Below are positions 46,615-57,406 of a DNA stretch of 64,000 bases, piece after piece. The translations under genes were made by a program, and so were the position numbers. This stretch comes from Pisolithus tinctorius (Eukaryota; Basidiomycota; Agaricomycetes; Boletales; Pisolithaceae). The stretch spans positions 310,001 through 374,000 of the forward strand of contig JANFAH010000043.1 in the NCBI GenBank assembly GCA_024663395.1, read 5' to 3'. How positions within the stretch are numbered: position 1 is the stretch's first letter; each line of letters starts with the position of its first letter. The notes under the pieces were generated by a model. That model made no database searches, was not told the DNA's origin, and was given only the letters and a program-made list of their open reading frames with translations.

Positions 46615-49600
46615 ATGGCTCCTGGATGTTTTAATGTATTGTGGTGTATTCGGCGGCTGCCTTCTGCGAGCAACGACGCGGTTGTTCCACAAGTTCTGGC
46701 TCCCGTTGAAGCTGCTCGGCCCCTGGCCAGTACAGACGTCTGTGTCCCTGTGCTGACTGAAGTTCCTGTCGAAGCCTCTGACTCTCCCTCGGCCACAATT
46801 GGGGGTCTTCGTGCTGCTACGGCGGTTGGAAGCGCTCGCCCGCGTCCTTCGGGCCCTAGCCCTAGTGACGCAGGCCTTCTCGTTCCTTCCCCTACTCGAG
46901 GTGATTGCGCGTGTTCTCTATGTGGTCCTTTAGAGTACTTAGTTACCTGGCCAGGTTCTATGTCAAACAGTGAAAGTGCTCTTGCTCCAGCACTGATCGA
47001 GGCGCAACCCACGGGTCCACGTTCTCCGGAAGAGAGTGAAGATGCTTCTGTTCTTGCACACACTGAAGAAGTACCTACGGGTAAGCGTTGTACTTGCGAT
47101 GAAGGGGACAAGTCTAAGAACCTCGATGATCAGTGTCAACCTCTGCACCCCCTAGGTTTTGCTTAGATCCTGCAAAAGCTAGAGAGCAAATCAGTCGCAT
47201 CGATCGTTTTCGCGTTCTCGTCATGGGCAGGGCCAATGCAGGTAAGACAACAATCCTGCAGAGGGTTTGTAATACTACGGGTCAACTGGAAATTTTTAAT
47301 GGAGGAGAGGTGTGTATGTTTTATGCTATTTGCTCGAGATCACATAACAACATGTTGGGCTAGATGGATGCTACTGTGGTACAGGGTTCACTAAAGGTGA
47401 AGTGACTTCACGAATATCTTGCAGCTCATGTTGAATGGCTGAATGTATCCAGCGTGGCTACCACAACATTGAGAATGAGCTGGTTTTTAACAACAATCGA
47501 CACTTTGTATTCCATGACTCATGTGGGTTTGAGGCTGGAAGTGAACAGCAGTTTAACATGATGAAGGAATTTGTGATGGATCGTGCCAAGACAGCCAAGC
47601 TTGACAAGAGAATCCATGCCATATGGTAGGGACACCATGTCTGACACCTAACTAAAGTGACATGGTCTCTGTGAGGGTTTTAGGTTTTGCATTCCTTTGA
47701 ATGAGAGCCACAGGATGGTCACATCTGCAGAAAAGAAGTTTTTTGATGAGTGTGATACAGGGCATGGTATGTATATTGTCCATACTCTGTTTGAGTTTTT
47801 AAATTTCAGTTTTGTTGCCACAGTTCCTGTAATTGTATTGCTAACAAAGACAGATACCTTGGCCTTGGATGCTTTTCAGGAGCTCATGGATGATGGCTTG
47901 AATGAAGATGATGCAATGGAAGGGGTTGCAGAAGTGGAAAGAAGGAATCTGAATGACTGTCTTGTAAAGGTCAAGGGTTGGTTGGATAAGTCCAGGTTTC
48001 CACCCCATGACTATCTGTCCCTCACTGGTCAGTGTCCTAACCATCACCTGTGAATGACACACCTTAATAGAAAATGACTACAGGAATGAACAGTGAGGGT
48101 GCTGATTGTACAGCCCTACTGACATGCACAGCAAATGCTTTAAGTGAGGAAGGACTGCAGCAGCTCCTCATATCAACACAGCAGTCAAATCTAGGACTGT
48201 GTATGGAGTTTGCAATAATGAAGTAAGTGATAAAGCTGAAGGATAAGAATGTACTAATATGTGCAAGGACATTGAAGGAGTGCATGGATGTCACAGTTTG
48301 CCAGATTGAACCAGCAGGTATTGCATATCTTCTTTCAAGATGGTTTCCATATGTAAGAAAATTGTGATTGGTATGGATGAGATATTGATTTATTAACAGA
48401 GAGTGTGTGAAATTGTAAAAAGTCTGATGTACTGGCCACTAATTTGGCTGTGGTTTTGGGCCCATAGTATGTGAGTGGATAAGGGGCTGGGGGTTCAGGA
48501 AGCATTCTGACTGTTTTCACTCATGCCCTTTTGGACTTGCCTTCATAGGCAGTGAGTGGAATTGTGGCAAGTGGTGGAGGCATTCTGACCATGTTTACTC
48601 CAATGCTTTTGGATTGGAATGAATAGGCAGTGAGTAGAGTGATGGCAGGTGGTAGAAGAATCCTGAACATGTTCTCTCCTACCCTTTTGGATTGGAATCA
48701 TAGGGAGTGAGTGGAGTCATGCAGGTAGTGGAAGCATTCTGACCATGTTCACACCCACCCTTTGGGCCTTGCATTCACAGGGAGTGAGTGGAGTCATGGC
48801 AAGTGGTGCAAGCATTCTGACCATTTTCACTCCCACCCTTTTGGATTGGACTTCATAGGGAGTGAGTGGAGTCATGGCAGGCAGTAGAAGCATTCTGACC
48901 ATGGTTACTCCCACCCTTTGGGACTTGTGTTCATAGTTGGTGGGTGGAGTCATGTCAGGTGGTTGAAGCATTCTGACCATGTTCACACCCACCCTTTTGC
49001 ACTTGCATTCATAGGAAGTAAGTGAAGTCATTGTAGGCAGTGGAAGTGTTTTGACCATGTTCATTCCCACCTATTGGATTGGAATTCATAGGGAGTGAGT
49101 GGAGTCATGGAAGGTGGTGGAAGCATTCTGACCATGCTCAATTCCACCCTTTTGGACTTGCATTCATAGCTGGTGAGTAGAGTCATGGTAACTGGTGGAA
49201 GCATTCAGACTGTGTTCACTTCCACCCCTTTGGAACTTTCATTTACAGGGAGTGAGTGGAGTCATGGCAGATGGTAGAAGCATTCTGACCATTTTCACTC
49301 TCACCCTTTTGGATTGGAATTCATAGGGAGTGAGTGGAGTCATGCAGGTAGTGGAAGCATTCTGACCATGTTCATTCCCACCTTTTTGGATTGCATTTCA
49401 TAGGGAGTGAGTAGTCAAGGCAGGTGGTGGAAGCAGTCTGACCATGTTCACTCCCCCCCTTTTGGATTGGAATTCATAGCCAGTAAGTGGAGTCATGGGA
49501 GGTGATGGGAGCATTCTGACTTTGTTCACTCCCACCCTTGTGGACATGCATTCACAGTTTGTGAGTGGAGTCATGGCAGGTGGTGGAAGTATTCTGATCA

Positions 49601-51745
49601 TGTTCACACCCTCCCTTTTGGACTTGCATTCATAGGGAGTGAGTGGGGTCATGGCAGGTGGCAGAAGCATTCTGACCATGTTAACTCCCACCCTTTTGGC
49701 CTTGCATTCAAAGTTTGTGAGTGGAGTATTGCCAGGTGTGGTGGAAGCATTCTGATCATGTTCATACCCATCCTTTTGGACTTGCATTCACAGCAGGTGA
49801 GTGGAGTCATGGCAGGTAGTGGAAGCATTCTCACCTTGTTCATTCCTGCCTTTTTGAACTTGCACTCATAGCAAGTGAGTAAGATCATCTCAGGTGGTGG
49901 AAGCATTCTGACCATGTTCACTTCCTCCCTTTTCCACTTGTATTCATAGTTTGTGAGTGGAGCCATGGTAGGTGGTGGAGGTATTCTGACCATGTTCATT
50001 CCCACCCTTTTGCATTGGAATTCATAGCCAGTGGGTGGGGTCATGGCAGGTGGTGGAAGCATTCTGACCATGTTCATTCCCACTCTTTTGGATTGCATTT
50101 CATAGCCAGTGAGTGGAGTGATGGCAAGTGGTGGAAGCATCCTGACTGTGTTCACTCCCACCCTTTTGGGCTTGCATTCATAGGGAGTGAGTGGAGTGAT
50201 AGTAGGTGGTGGAAGCATTCTGATCCTGTTCATTCCCACCCTTTTGGACTTGCATTCACAGATGGTGAGTGTAGTCATGGGATGTGGTGGAAGCATTTTG
50301 ACCTTGTTCACTTCCACCCTTTTGGCCTTCTATTCATATATAGATGGTGAGTGGAGTGATGGCAAGCAGTAGAACCATTCTGACCATGTTCACACCCACC
50401 CTTTTGCACTTGCATTCATAGGGAGTGAGTGGAATCATGGAGGATGGGGGAAGCATTCTGACCATGTTCACTCCCACCCTTCTGCACTTGCATTCATAGG
50501 GAGTGAGTGGAGTTATGGAACATGATGGATGCATTCTGACCATGTTCACTCCCACCCTGTTGGACCTGCATTCATAGCATGTGAGTGGAGTCATGGCAGG
50601 TGGTGGAAGCATTCTGGTCATATTCACTCCCACCTTTTTGGACTTGTTTTCATAGGAAGTGAGTGGAGTCAATGCAGGTGGTAGAAGCATTTTGACTATG
50701 TTCATATCCAATGTTGCATTCATAGACAGTGAGTGGTGTTGTGGAAAGTAGGTGGTTGGTGTACTTTACTGACCCTGGCCACTGCCACTGTGGCCTTGGG
50801 TTCTTAGCTTGTGAGCCGAGTCATGTCAGGCATTTCCAGAAGTCTGCTGACCATTTCCCCCTCAAATCTGCTTCATTTTTGGTCACAGGATGTGAGTTTT
50901 GTTCAAGGTTATTGAATGCATTGTTGACATTACATAAATGGATGGTGAGCTCTATTCATGTATTCATGCCCCATTCATATTTTACAATATCTCAGGATGT
51001 AGGTGCATATTTTCATGGACTTTCAATTTGAACCTTATATCTCTATTTGCATCTATCAGCATGTCAGTCATAATCATTCAGAATTAATTCCCATGCTGAT
51101 ATATGTTGTAGAATGTGTGCATTTCTTTTTCTGAATTCATATAATGATCACTAATAAAGCTTGTAGCTGGTTTGCAGCCTTGTTTCTCACTGATGTTACC
51201 TGATATTATCCCCTCACATATTGCTCAGGTGGTCAGTTTTGTCTCCCTTTTTCTGCCATAGATGGATCACTTATTTGATAACATCATAGCCTACCATTTA
51301 TGGTCAATCCTTAGCTTTTGTTGAAATCCCAAATTTGGCCACCTCATTGGAACCATCAATGCAATATGTTGCAGAACATGGCATTGGTAATTGATATCCT
51401 GTCACTGTTTCACACCCATAACCCATCATTACAGGTGCCATACTTGTGTTTGAATATTTATACTTCTTGTTACAAGCCAACAAACTGAATCAGGATGTAC
51501 AGACAGGCCTTGAATTGGCTGTCACAACATATCAAATGTCAGGTGTCCAGGCTATTGTTGCCAAACTTATCACAGCAGCATTTCAGCAACATGGTGAAGA
51601 TGTGGAAGTTTTATCCCCCATCCTTGTGGGCATTGCAAAGGAGAATCAGATGTGTAAGAAACTATTTCTTCAATATAAAACTCTTTCTTACCTATATTTT
51701 GACCAGCAAAGATGTGAGAGGGGATTTTTGGCAAGGTGTTGGTGA
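46615..51745 (+). CDS. P-loop GTPase of a basidiomycete-expanded family, with giant intron array
   Basis: Start ATG 46615 (MAPGCFNVLWCIRRL). Exons readable in frame are 46615-47080, 47134-47309, 47364-47396, 47453-47625 and about 47688-47765, then segments at 47822-48026, 48085-48221 and 48270-48318, short exons to about 48471, and a late exon region at 51250-51640. The G1 loop is GRANAGKTT (about 47228-47254). G3 is DSCG in VFHDSCGFEAGSE. G4 is TKTD in VLLTKTDTLA. Together they support nucleotide binding and hydrolysis. The N-terminal 155 residues are disordered and the end is helical (FEYLYFLLQANKLN). Between the WPLIWLWFW exon and the last exons lie about 2.4 kb of tandem intron-like units (48473-50900). 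The role is unknown; such GTPases are multi-copy in mushrooms. The first exon is CpG-rich and everything after about 47.3 kb is CpG-poor. Confidence 0.75.
48473..50900 (+). repeat. Minisatellite of ~30 tandem 78-bp units, each resembling a full intron
   Basis: The unit begins GTGAGTGGAGTCATGGCAGG, contains GAAGCATTCTGACCATGTTC (branch-site-like CTGAC), then a pyrimidine-rich part ending GGACTTGCATTCATAG (or ..CACAG). Exactly three bases (GGA, CCA, CTG, TTT, CAA, GAT..) separate each AG from the next GTGAGT. About 30 units can be followed from 48473 to about 50740. Two more diverged ones continue to about 50900 (..TTCTTAG CTT GTGAGC.. and ..TCACAG GAT GTGAGT). Because 78 is a multiple of three, the minus strand stays open as a meaningless repeated peptide (MVRMLPPPAMTPLT). 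Confidence 0.9.
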
Positions 51746-53104
51746 GCCTGCTGTGAGTCCCTCAACTTCCTATTATTGTGACAAACATATGAAAAATGAA
51801 GCTATTATTGTTAGACCACAAATGCTCACACCATGTGGAATCCTTCACTGGGGGGGAACTTGCAAAACCTGGAGTTGGCTTTCCCCATTGTGATTGCATA
51901 TGCCATCAATCTTCACACTGAAAATCTGCACATTTGCCATATGAGAAAATATTAGTGAAATGGAATGGTTCTGTATAAAATTGAGTCAAATATACATATA
52001 TCCTATGCCTTGTCACTCAGTTATCCAGAGTCAGATTTTACCTATTTTCTATGCCATTATATTTTGTCCTTATGCCAACATATATGGCAAATAAATTCTT
52101 TGCCTTTTTGTTGTTGTTGTTACTTTCAAGCCCCAAATACATGAAGTGTCACAACTGTACCTAGACTGCCCCAGACTGGCCTCATTTCCTGCCCCTAGTG
52201 TGGTGTAGGGAACAAGATTGAATTCCCTATGAGAAGTTGTCTTGGTCAGGAGATAGGGGTTGGGGGACTTGTTTTATTTCTTGCTTTTGTTTTTGTGTTT
52301 GTACCACTGGACTTAGTGGTGAGCAGCTGTGTTGCTGACTAAGCATGTGCACTGTATTCACATGAGTTCAGTTTACCATAGAAGCAATTCATGTCAGAGG
52401 CCCTTAGCAGCAGGGTGATTTAGTCTTGCATTTCAGCAAGTTTTCAAGGTTGATTATATTACTTTGGGGAGTACCCAAAGGGCCAGGGGGACTGGCAAGA
52501 GGTTTAGGACAGTAGGCCATCAGCCACCAGCTGAGTTTGCCTTTTAGTTCGCATTTTTACACTTTTTGCTACACTTTTCTTTCTCCACACAGAAGCTCCC
52601 CTTTTGGGTTGAGAATATACTCACCCATCAACCATTACTAATTCTAGGTACATCTTTTTACCTATTCCTACATCTGGAGCCCACTGCAAGGGGGGTTCTG
52701 TTCATTTTGGGGAAAGAAGCCACCACCTTACCACTGCATGAAAAAATTTTCTGGATTAAGTTTGACAAGCTAAGTATTCAGAATCTTGGTTCTAGTTACA
52801 GTCTACACTCAGGAACCCCCAGAATTTTCAGAATTATTTTTCAAGCAGCAAATGAAGAGTGAACAACTAAGTCAAAGATCCCTCGAGTCAAGAAACAAGG
52901 CCAAAGGGAAGTTAATAGTCAAAGTTTTGTGAAGAAGCCATGAGAATGCGCCAAGAGAGCTCGAGTGAATGCCACTGAGGCACTCGAGCAGTGCACCATG
53001 GTCCTTGGGACAAGCATCTGACCTTTTTAGGTATTTCAAAGTGATCCAAAGTCTTTGCAAGTGCAAGAATTGCTTTGATGACCAAGAATGGGTGAAATGG
53101 GCTT
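51746..53104. other. AT-rich, CpG-poor region without a gene
   Basis: Holds the presumed 3' end of the GTPase gene. No frame with recognisable features; a 98-codon frame at 52566-52862 has no support. Confidence 0.5.
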
Positions 53105-53719
53105 GCTGGTATACAGGTGGTGAAGTCTCTGACTGTTAAGTCTGGGTCTTTACCAGTCCAAGGCCAGTCTGGAGTCCAGTTGGGGGTCAGAGGGTAACAT
53201 GAGGTACTAAGAGATTTGGACTATTGGACTTAGTGACTGATGGTGCAGTGCTATTTCCTTGTGTGGGCTGTAGTCTGGTCGAGAGGCAGAAGACAGAGAA
53301 CAAGGGAGACTGGGTTAAGACAAGACTAGGTTGATTTCAGACTGAGGCTAAAGCAGATTATCCTATGGCTTAAATACTAGAAGTAACCTAAGTGTAATGT
53401 AGCACCAGAGACTGGTCTGTGCTGGTACAATGATGATTGGTAAACAGATTGGTAAGTATTGTTACAAAGAATATTATCAAGCAAAGACTATGAACAAAGG
53501 ATTACCAGGAACTGGGGCAGGACTTGTGGCTGGGCTGGGTGTTACACTGGCCTGGTACTAACTGAGGGGACAACTCAACTGGGCACTGCCTTGCAGTGCC
53601 TCATGAGCTAACATGTTTCTGGGTTGAAGGGTTAGGGCTGGGACCAGGGCAAGGGTTGGATGAGACCAGTCAAGACTGGGATAGAGCCAGTCTGGGGTGG
53701 TCTGGGCATGGTCATGACA
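53105..53719 (-). repeat. 3' LTR of the gypsy chromovirus (left edge tentative)
   Basis: Read on the minus strand, TGTCATGACCATGCCCAG follows a purine tract, the standard layout of a 3' LTR start at 53719. The far end at about 53105 (plus-strand TGCTGGTATACAGG) is a guess from the TG/CA rule; the matching 5' LTR lies outside the window. Very CpG-poor, with many ACCAGT/CCAGTC motifs. Confidence 0.5.
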
Positions 53720-53720
53720 G

Positions 53721-53733
53721 TATCCCCCTCTTG
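53721..53733 (-). other. Polypurine tract of the gypsy element
   Basis: Minus-strand CCAAGAGGGGGATA lies directly before the LTR start; it primes plus-strand DNA synthesis. Confidence 0.7.
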
Positions 53734-53832
53734 GAGCCAAGCCCATGAGGCTCCAATGAGGACAATGCTGGGAATGAAAACTTCATGTCTGACCTTGAAA
53801 ACTGGTGGACTTAAGACTGGTCCTTCTCAGGT

Positions 53833-54895
53833 TTGGTTCTTCACTTCGACATGTCTATTCACCGGTCCAAAATGCCCTATGACCAAGACCTTCTGCCTGA
53901 CCTGACCCAGGCAATGAGTGAAGAGCTGCAGGTAGGCAGTGATGATGATGACCAGGCCATCTGGGGGAAGCTGGCTGAGTGCAAGAGGTGCAAGGTGAAG
54001 GTGCAGGAGGAAGCCTGGTTGGCTGAAGAGGCCCAGCTGGAGGCTGAGAGACAAGAGCAGGCCTGGCTTGAAGAAGAGAGGGTGTGTGCAGAGGCAGAGG
54101 TGCAGAGGATAGAGGCTGCATGCAAGGCTGAAGAAGCCAGAAAAGCAGAGGAGAACTGGCAGGTGGATGCCTTAGTGGGTAGTTTGACCAGGGCCAGTTC
54201 CAATGTTGAGGTGATGAACCCTCAGTGAGTGTTATTGTGGCCATTACCAGTGTTTTCTGATCAACATTTCCACCAGCTGTCTTCATTGCACCTGGACTAA
54301 CATGTCCTGCCTTTGCAACACTGATGGAAAGAAGAAGTGCCTGGTGTGCAACCAGTGCAATGAACTCAAGGAGCATTGCCAGTGGCTGGTTGAAGGTGAA
54401 ACCAGTCTGGGTGCTGGTCTGGTGGGGGACAAAGGGAAGAGAAAGGCAGATGTGATGTCCCCTTGTGTGGGTGAAAAGAAGAAGAGGTCATGACACCCAT
54501 CTGCCAAGGTACTCAAGGGCACAGGTGATGAAGAGGACAACATGGAGGAGGGGCCTTTGATGAAGAAGACCAGTGCTGAGGCCAGGGCCAGTCCTGTCAC
54601 CAGTGACCAGATGGAGTGCATGGCTGACAACATGGTTGGCCTAACAGTGGCCCAAAGGGAGGTCTCAAGGAACTTTTACCAGTTTGCCCAGTCCTATGAG
54701 ACCTATGTCGAAGAACACTTCGAGTTTTTGGTGCTGGACATGCCTTCAGACCAGGACACCACCGACGAGGAAGACAGGGATGTCGAGGGGCTCGATGAAG
54801 AGCTGGCAGGCCTGAGGGAGGAAGAAGAGGGAAGCTGGTCCTGGTCTGAGTCAGGTGACCAGACTGGTGCCAGTTCTGCTGGGTCCCAGGTCTAA
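53833..54895 (+). pseudogene. Opposite-strand ORF of the gypsy element: coiled-coil protein with Cys motif
   Basis: This lies between pol and the 3' LTR but is coded on the strand opposite to pol. Part 1 (53833-54228) codes for an acidic start (SDDDDQAIWGKLAECKR) and a long Ala/Glu-rich coiled coil (EEAWLAEEAQLEAERQ). After an apparent intron, part 2 has Cys pairs CLVCNQCNELKEHCQW (about 54340-54387) that could bind zinc. Then come a basic patch, a TGA (54492, explained by CGA to TGA), and an acidic C-terminus to TAA 54893. I recall proteins with an Ala/Glu coiled coil, a C..C..C-W motif and a GK-rich basic patch as very common in agaricomycetes. Its place here suggests it belongs to the retroelement. 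Function unknown. Confidence 0.5.
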
Positions 54896-55086
54896 AGTCA
54901 TGTGTGTATAGTGTAGTATTCCTTTTGTGTTGTGTATGCCTGTGAATGCCAATGCCTGGTTCTGGTTCTAAGGTGTGAAGGAAAAGGAAAAAACAAATAA
55001 AGGAAAAGTAAGGGAGATCAAGACATGGTAACTATGAGATAAGGTGAAACAGTTAAGGAGAAAAGAGACTTGAGACCAGTTCCAGA

Positions 55087-55597
55087 TTATTTCTTGAAAG
55101 GACTGGGTTTGTCTGGGTACCAGTCATGATACTCTTGGATGAGTTCAGAGGCATTGTCCAGCTCTGTAGCTAATACCCAGGTGGTTTCTTTGTCAGTTCC
55201 CTCATAACCAGTCCACCGGACCAGGTACTGCAACCAACACTTTCTGTGCCAGTCGACCTTTGAATTGAGTATTTCTGCTACCTTGAATTCTAAGTCACTG
55301 TTGACATCTACTGGTGGGGGTGGAGGTTGAGTCCAGTTGGGTATGGTATTTGGGATGGCCAGTTTGAGTTGGGATACATGGAAGACCAGGTGTACAGTGC
55401 GCATAGAGTCTGGTAAGTGTAGGGTGAATGAGTGAGAACTGGCCTGGGCTATTATGGGATAGGGTCCCAGGTTCTTCTCACTCAGCTTCTTGGAGGGCTG
55501 GGTCAACTGGAAGTACTTGGCTTTTACATAGACATTGTTGCCCACTTTGAAGTCTGGGGCTAGCATGTGCTTAGCATCTGCCAGTCCTTGGTAGCAT
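55087..55597 (-). pseudogene. Gypsy integrase C-terminus with chromodomain
   Basis: Continues the integrase after the solo LTR: YQGLADAKHMLAPDFKVG is the usual GPY/F-side linker, then LGPYPIIAQ, VFHVSQLKLA, and a chromodomain (residues about 95-150: EFKVAEILNSK, LQYLVRWTGYEG, TTWVLATEL). Such chromodomains direct integration to methylated-histone heterochromatin. The aromatic positions are only partly kept. Confidence 0.88.
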
Positions 55598-57406
55598 TGT
55601 CACACACCAAAGGTGTTTGGTGAGGTGGACATGGATGCAGCAGATGAATGGAGATGAAGACCATAGCTCTCATGCGAAGAAGGACAGCCAGAAATGTCAG
55701 CAGTCATCCCTCGCACAAGAACGAGTCATCAATGCCAAAGAAAAAGGAGAAAGTGAGTTAAGCACTGGTTAAAATTCTTAAGCACCTGTGTACGGCATTC
55801 TGGTTTTTGATATATCTCTGCTGTTTCTGCAGATACTGAAACCATTCCCACACTCGCTTGTAGTGCTCAGCCACACGATCCTACCTTCCAAAATTGGAAA
55901 GGATTTGCGCACTCCACACATTTCTACAGCACTCCCTCCAAAAGATGCTCATTTCGCTAATTCTTCTGATATGGCTGCCTCCACATCAATCATTTCACTT
56001 GTCCCCTTTGCTAGGGACCATGGCTATGTATATCTACCAGGAGTTCCTACCAGCTTCCATCCTGAAGCATCCTGGTACATCCCATCCTTGTCTGCCCCCT
56101 CTCAGCCCATCCAGCTTGGACAGCGCGTTCTTTTTGTCAGTATGACCTCTAGGAGGACATTCTTTGGTCGCCTCAGGTCTGTCATTCGCTTGGAAAGGTC
56201 TTATGTGGTCATTTCGGTCTCTCCAGTCCAAGAAGCATATGGATCCTTCCTCCCTGCTCCCTGCAATGTCTTCATACCAGTCTCATCCATCATTCTTCCA
56301 AAATTGCGACAGCTACAGTATAATCTACTGTTCTCTACTCTCCCTGATTGCATCCATGATGAGTATGATACACATCTTGCCTCCTTATTGCAAGATACAG
56401 CAGAAGATGCTCCCCCTTCATCCTCTCTTCCATCAGAGCCTCATTCATGAAGTTTTTATTTGCTTCACTGAGAGGATGGTTTGGGGGGGAAAGTTGTGAT
56501 CCCCTATGCTCCTGTCACCCCACAGACCCCCAAAGCTTGACCCCTGTTGACATCTGACTCACCCTGTCCACTTTTGGATGTACTATATTGGCATCAGATC
56601 AGTGCTGCCTCTCTGTCATCCTACCTTGGCCTAGAAGCGATCCCTTCAAGATGTGACATGCACAGCCTCCCCCTAATGCGATTCCAGTGCGCTTTCCCAG
56701 TTTCTGACTTTACTTGACTCATACTTTGACATCCTGACTGTCTTTGACTCACCTATTGCCAATACTTACCAGTCTTTTGGCCTTGCTTACTGATTCTTCA
56801 CCTTTTGGCTTACTTATCCTTACCAATGCTCACCAATGCTTTCTAAGACGATTACCCACCACTTACATTCCTTACTCATCAGTTACCAATCACTTACCAA
56901 GTGTTTGCACCTTGTTTTCCATAGGCAATGCCCCTGTACTGTATATAATCACTGTACTTAGATAGCTAAAAAAAGAAGACATCAGAGAGCCCCTCTTGCT
57001 CGCAATTTATCATCTCTCAGTAATTCATTCAGCAGCTTCAATAGTTGAGACTTTATTAAGGGTCTAACTATCATCTACTTCGCTTATCCTCATCTATCAC
57101 CAATATATTTCGCTCCAAGCCCTCCCTGAGCTCAGTGCAGCTTAGGACATCGAATTAAGTTGTCATCCATCCTTCTGTAGGCTGACAGCAGTCTACCCTA
57201 TTGCATTCTATCACATTCCTGCTCCTTCTTTGTCAGAAGCATCCCCAATCCTCAGCACTCATCTTTGAGTGTTGTAGCTTGCAAAAACCCTTCCCAATCA
57301 AAGGTTCCACCATCTGGGTACCACATAGGCACACCACCACTCACTCTTTTTGTCTTTTGTGTTGGTTTTGGTTGGTTTCCACCACTGAACCACACTTTGA
57401 CTCACA
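55598..57406 (+). mobile_element. Solo LTR, subfamily B (copy B), inserted in gypsy integrase
   Basis: 1809 bp from TGTCACACACC to TTTGACTCACA. The flanks join into the integrase frame on the minus strand (LTQQH / YQGLADAKH). Flanking tetramers are GCAT (55594) and GTGT (57407), so the duplication is decayed. It has the same plan as copy A: ORF 55971-56450, TATA GTATATAATC at 56941, then about 450 bp R/U5. Overall it differs clearly from subfamily A, and its start region (GGTGTTTGGTGAGGTGGAC) differs too. Confidence 0.85.
55971..56450 (+). CDS. Conserved LTR-encoded protein, subfamily B (159 aa)
   Basis: ATG 55971 (MAASTSIIS) to the stop after PSEPHS. Full length and the same size as the A-type protein at 2554, with most residues identical (FARDHGYVYLPGVPTSF, VSMTSRRTFFGRLRSV, LERSYVVISVSP, NVFIPVSSIILP). 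Many of the differences in the first 40 codons between A and B are third-position silent changes, more than random drift would give. Function unknown. The tail is Asp/Ser/Pro-rich and probably disordered. Confidence 0.6.
   Translation: MAASTSIISLVPFARDHGYVYLPGVPTSFHPEASWYIPSLSAPSQPIQLGQRVLFVSMTSRRTFFGRLRSVIRLERSYVVISVSPVQEAYGSFLPAPCNVFIPVSSIILPKLRQLQYNLLFSTLPDCIHDEYDTHLASLLQDTAEDAPPSSSLPSEPHS

Noticed and set aside
46527..47111. Minus-strand 194-codon ORF opposite GTPase exon 1
   Set aside because: GC-rich disordered exon gives a long open antisense frame; the plus frame connects to the G1 loop exon, the minus frame to nothing.
48717..50723. Long minus-strand open frames with a 26-residue repeat (VRMLPPPAMTPLTPYECKSK)
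   Set aside because: They are the reverse reading of the 78-bp minisatellite, open only because 78 is divisible by three; no start context, and the plus strand shows intron signals.
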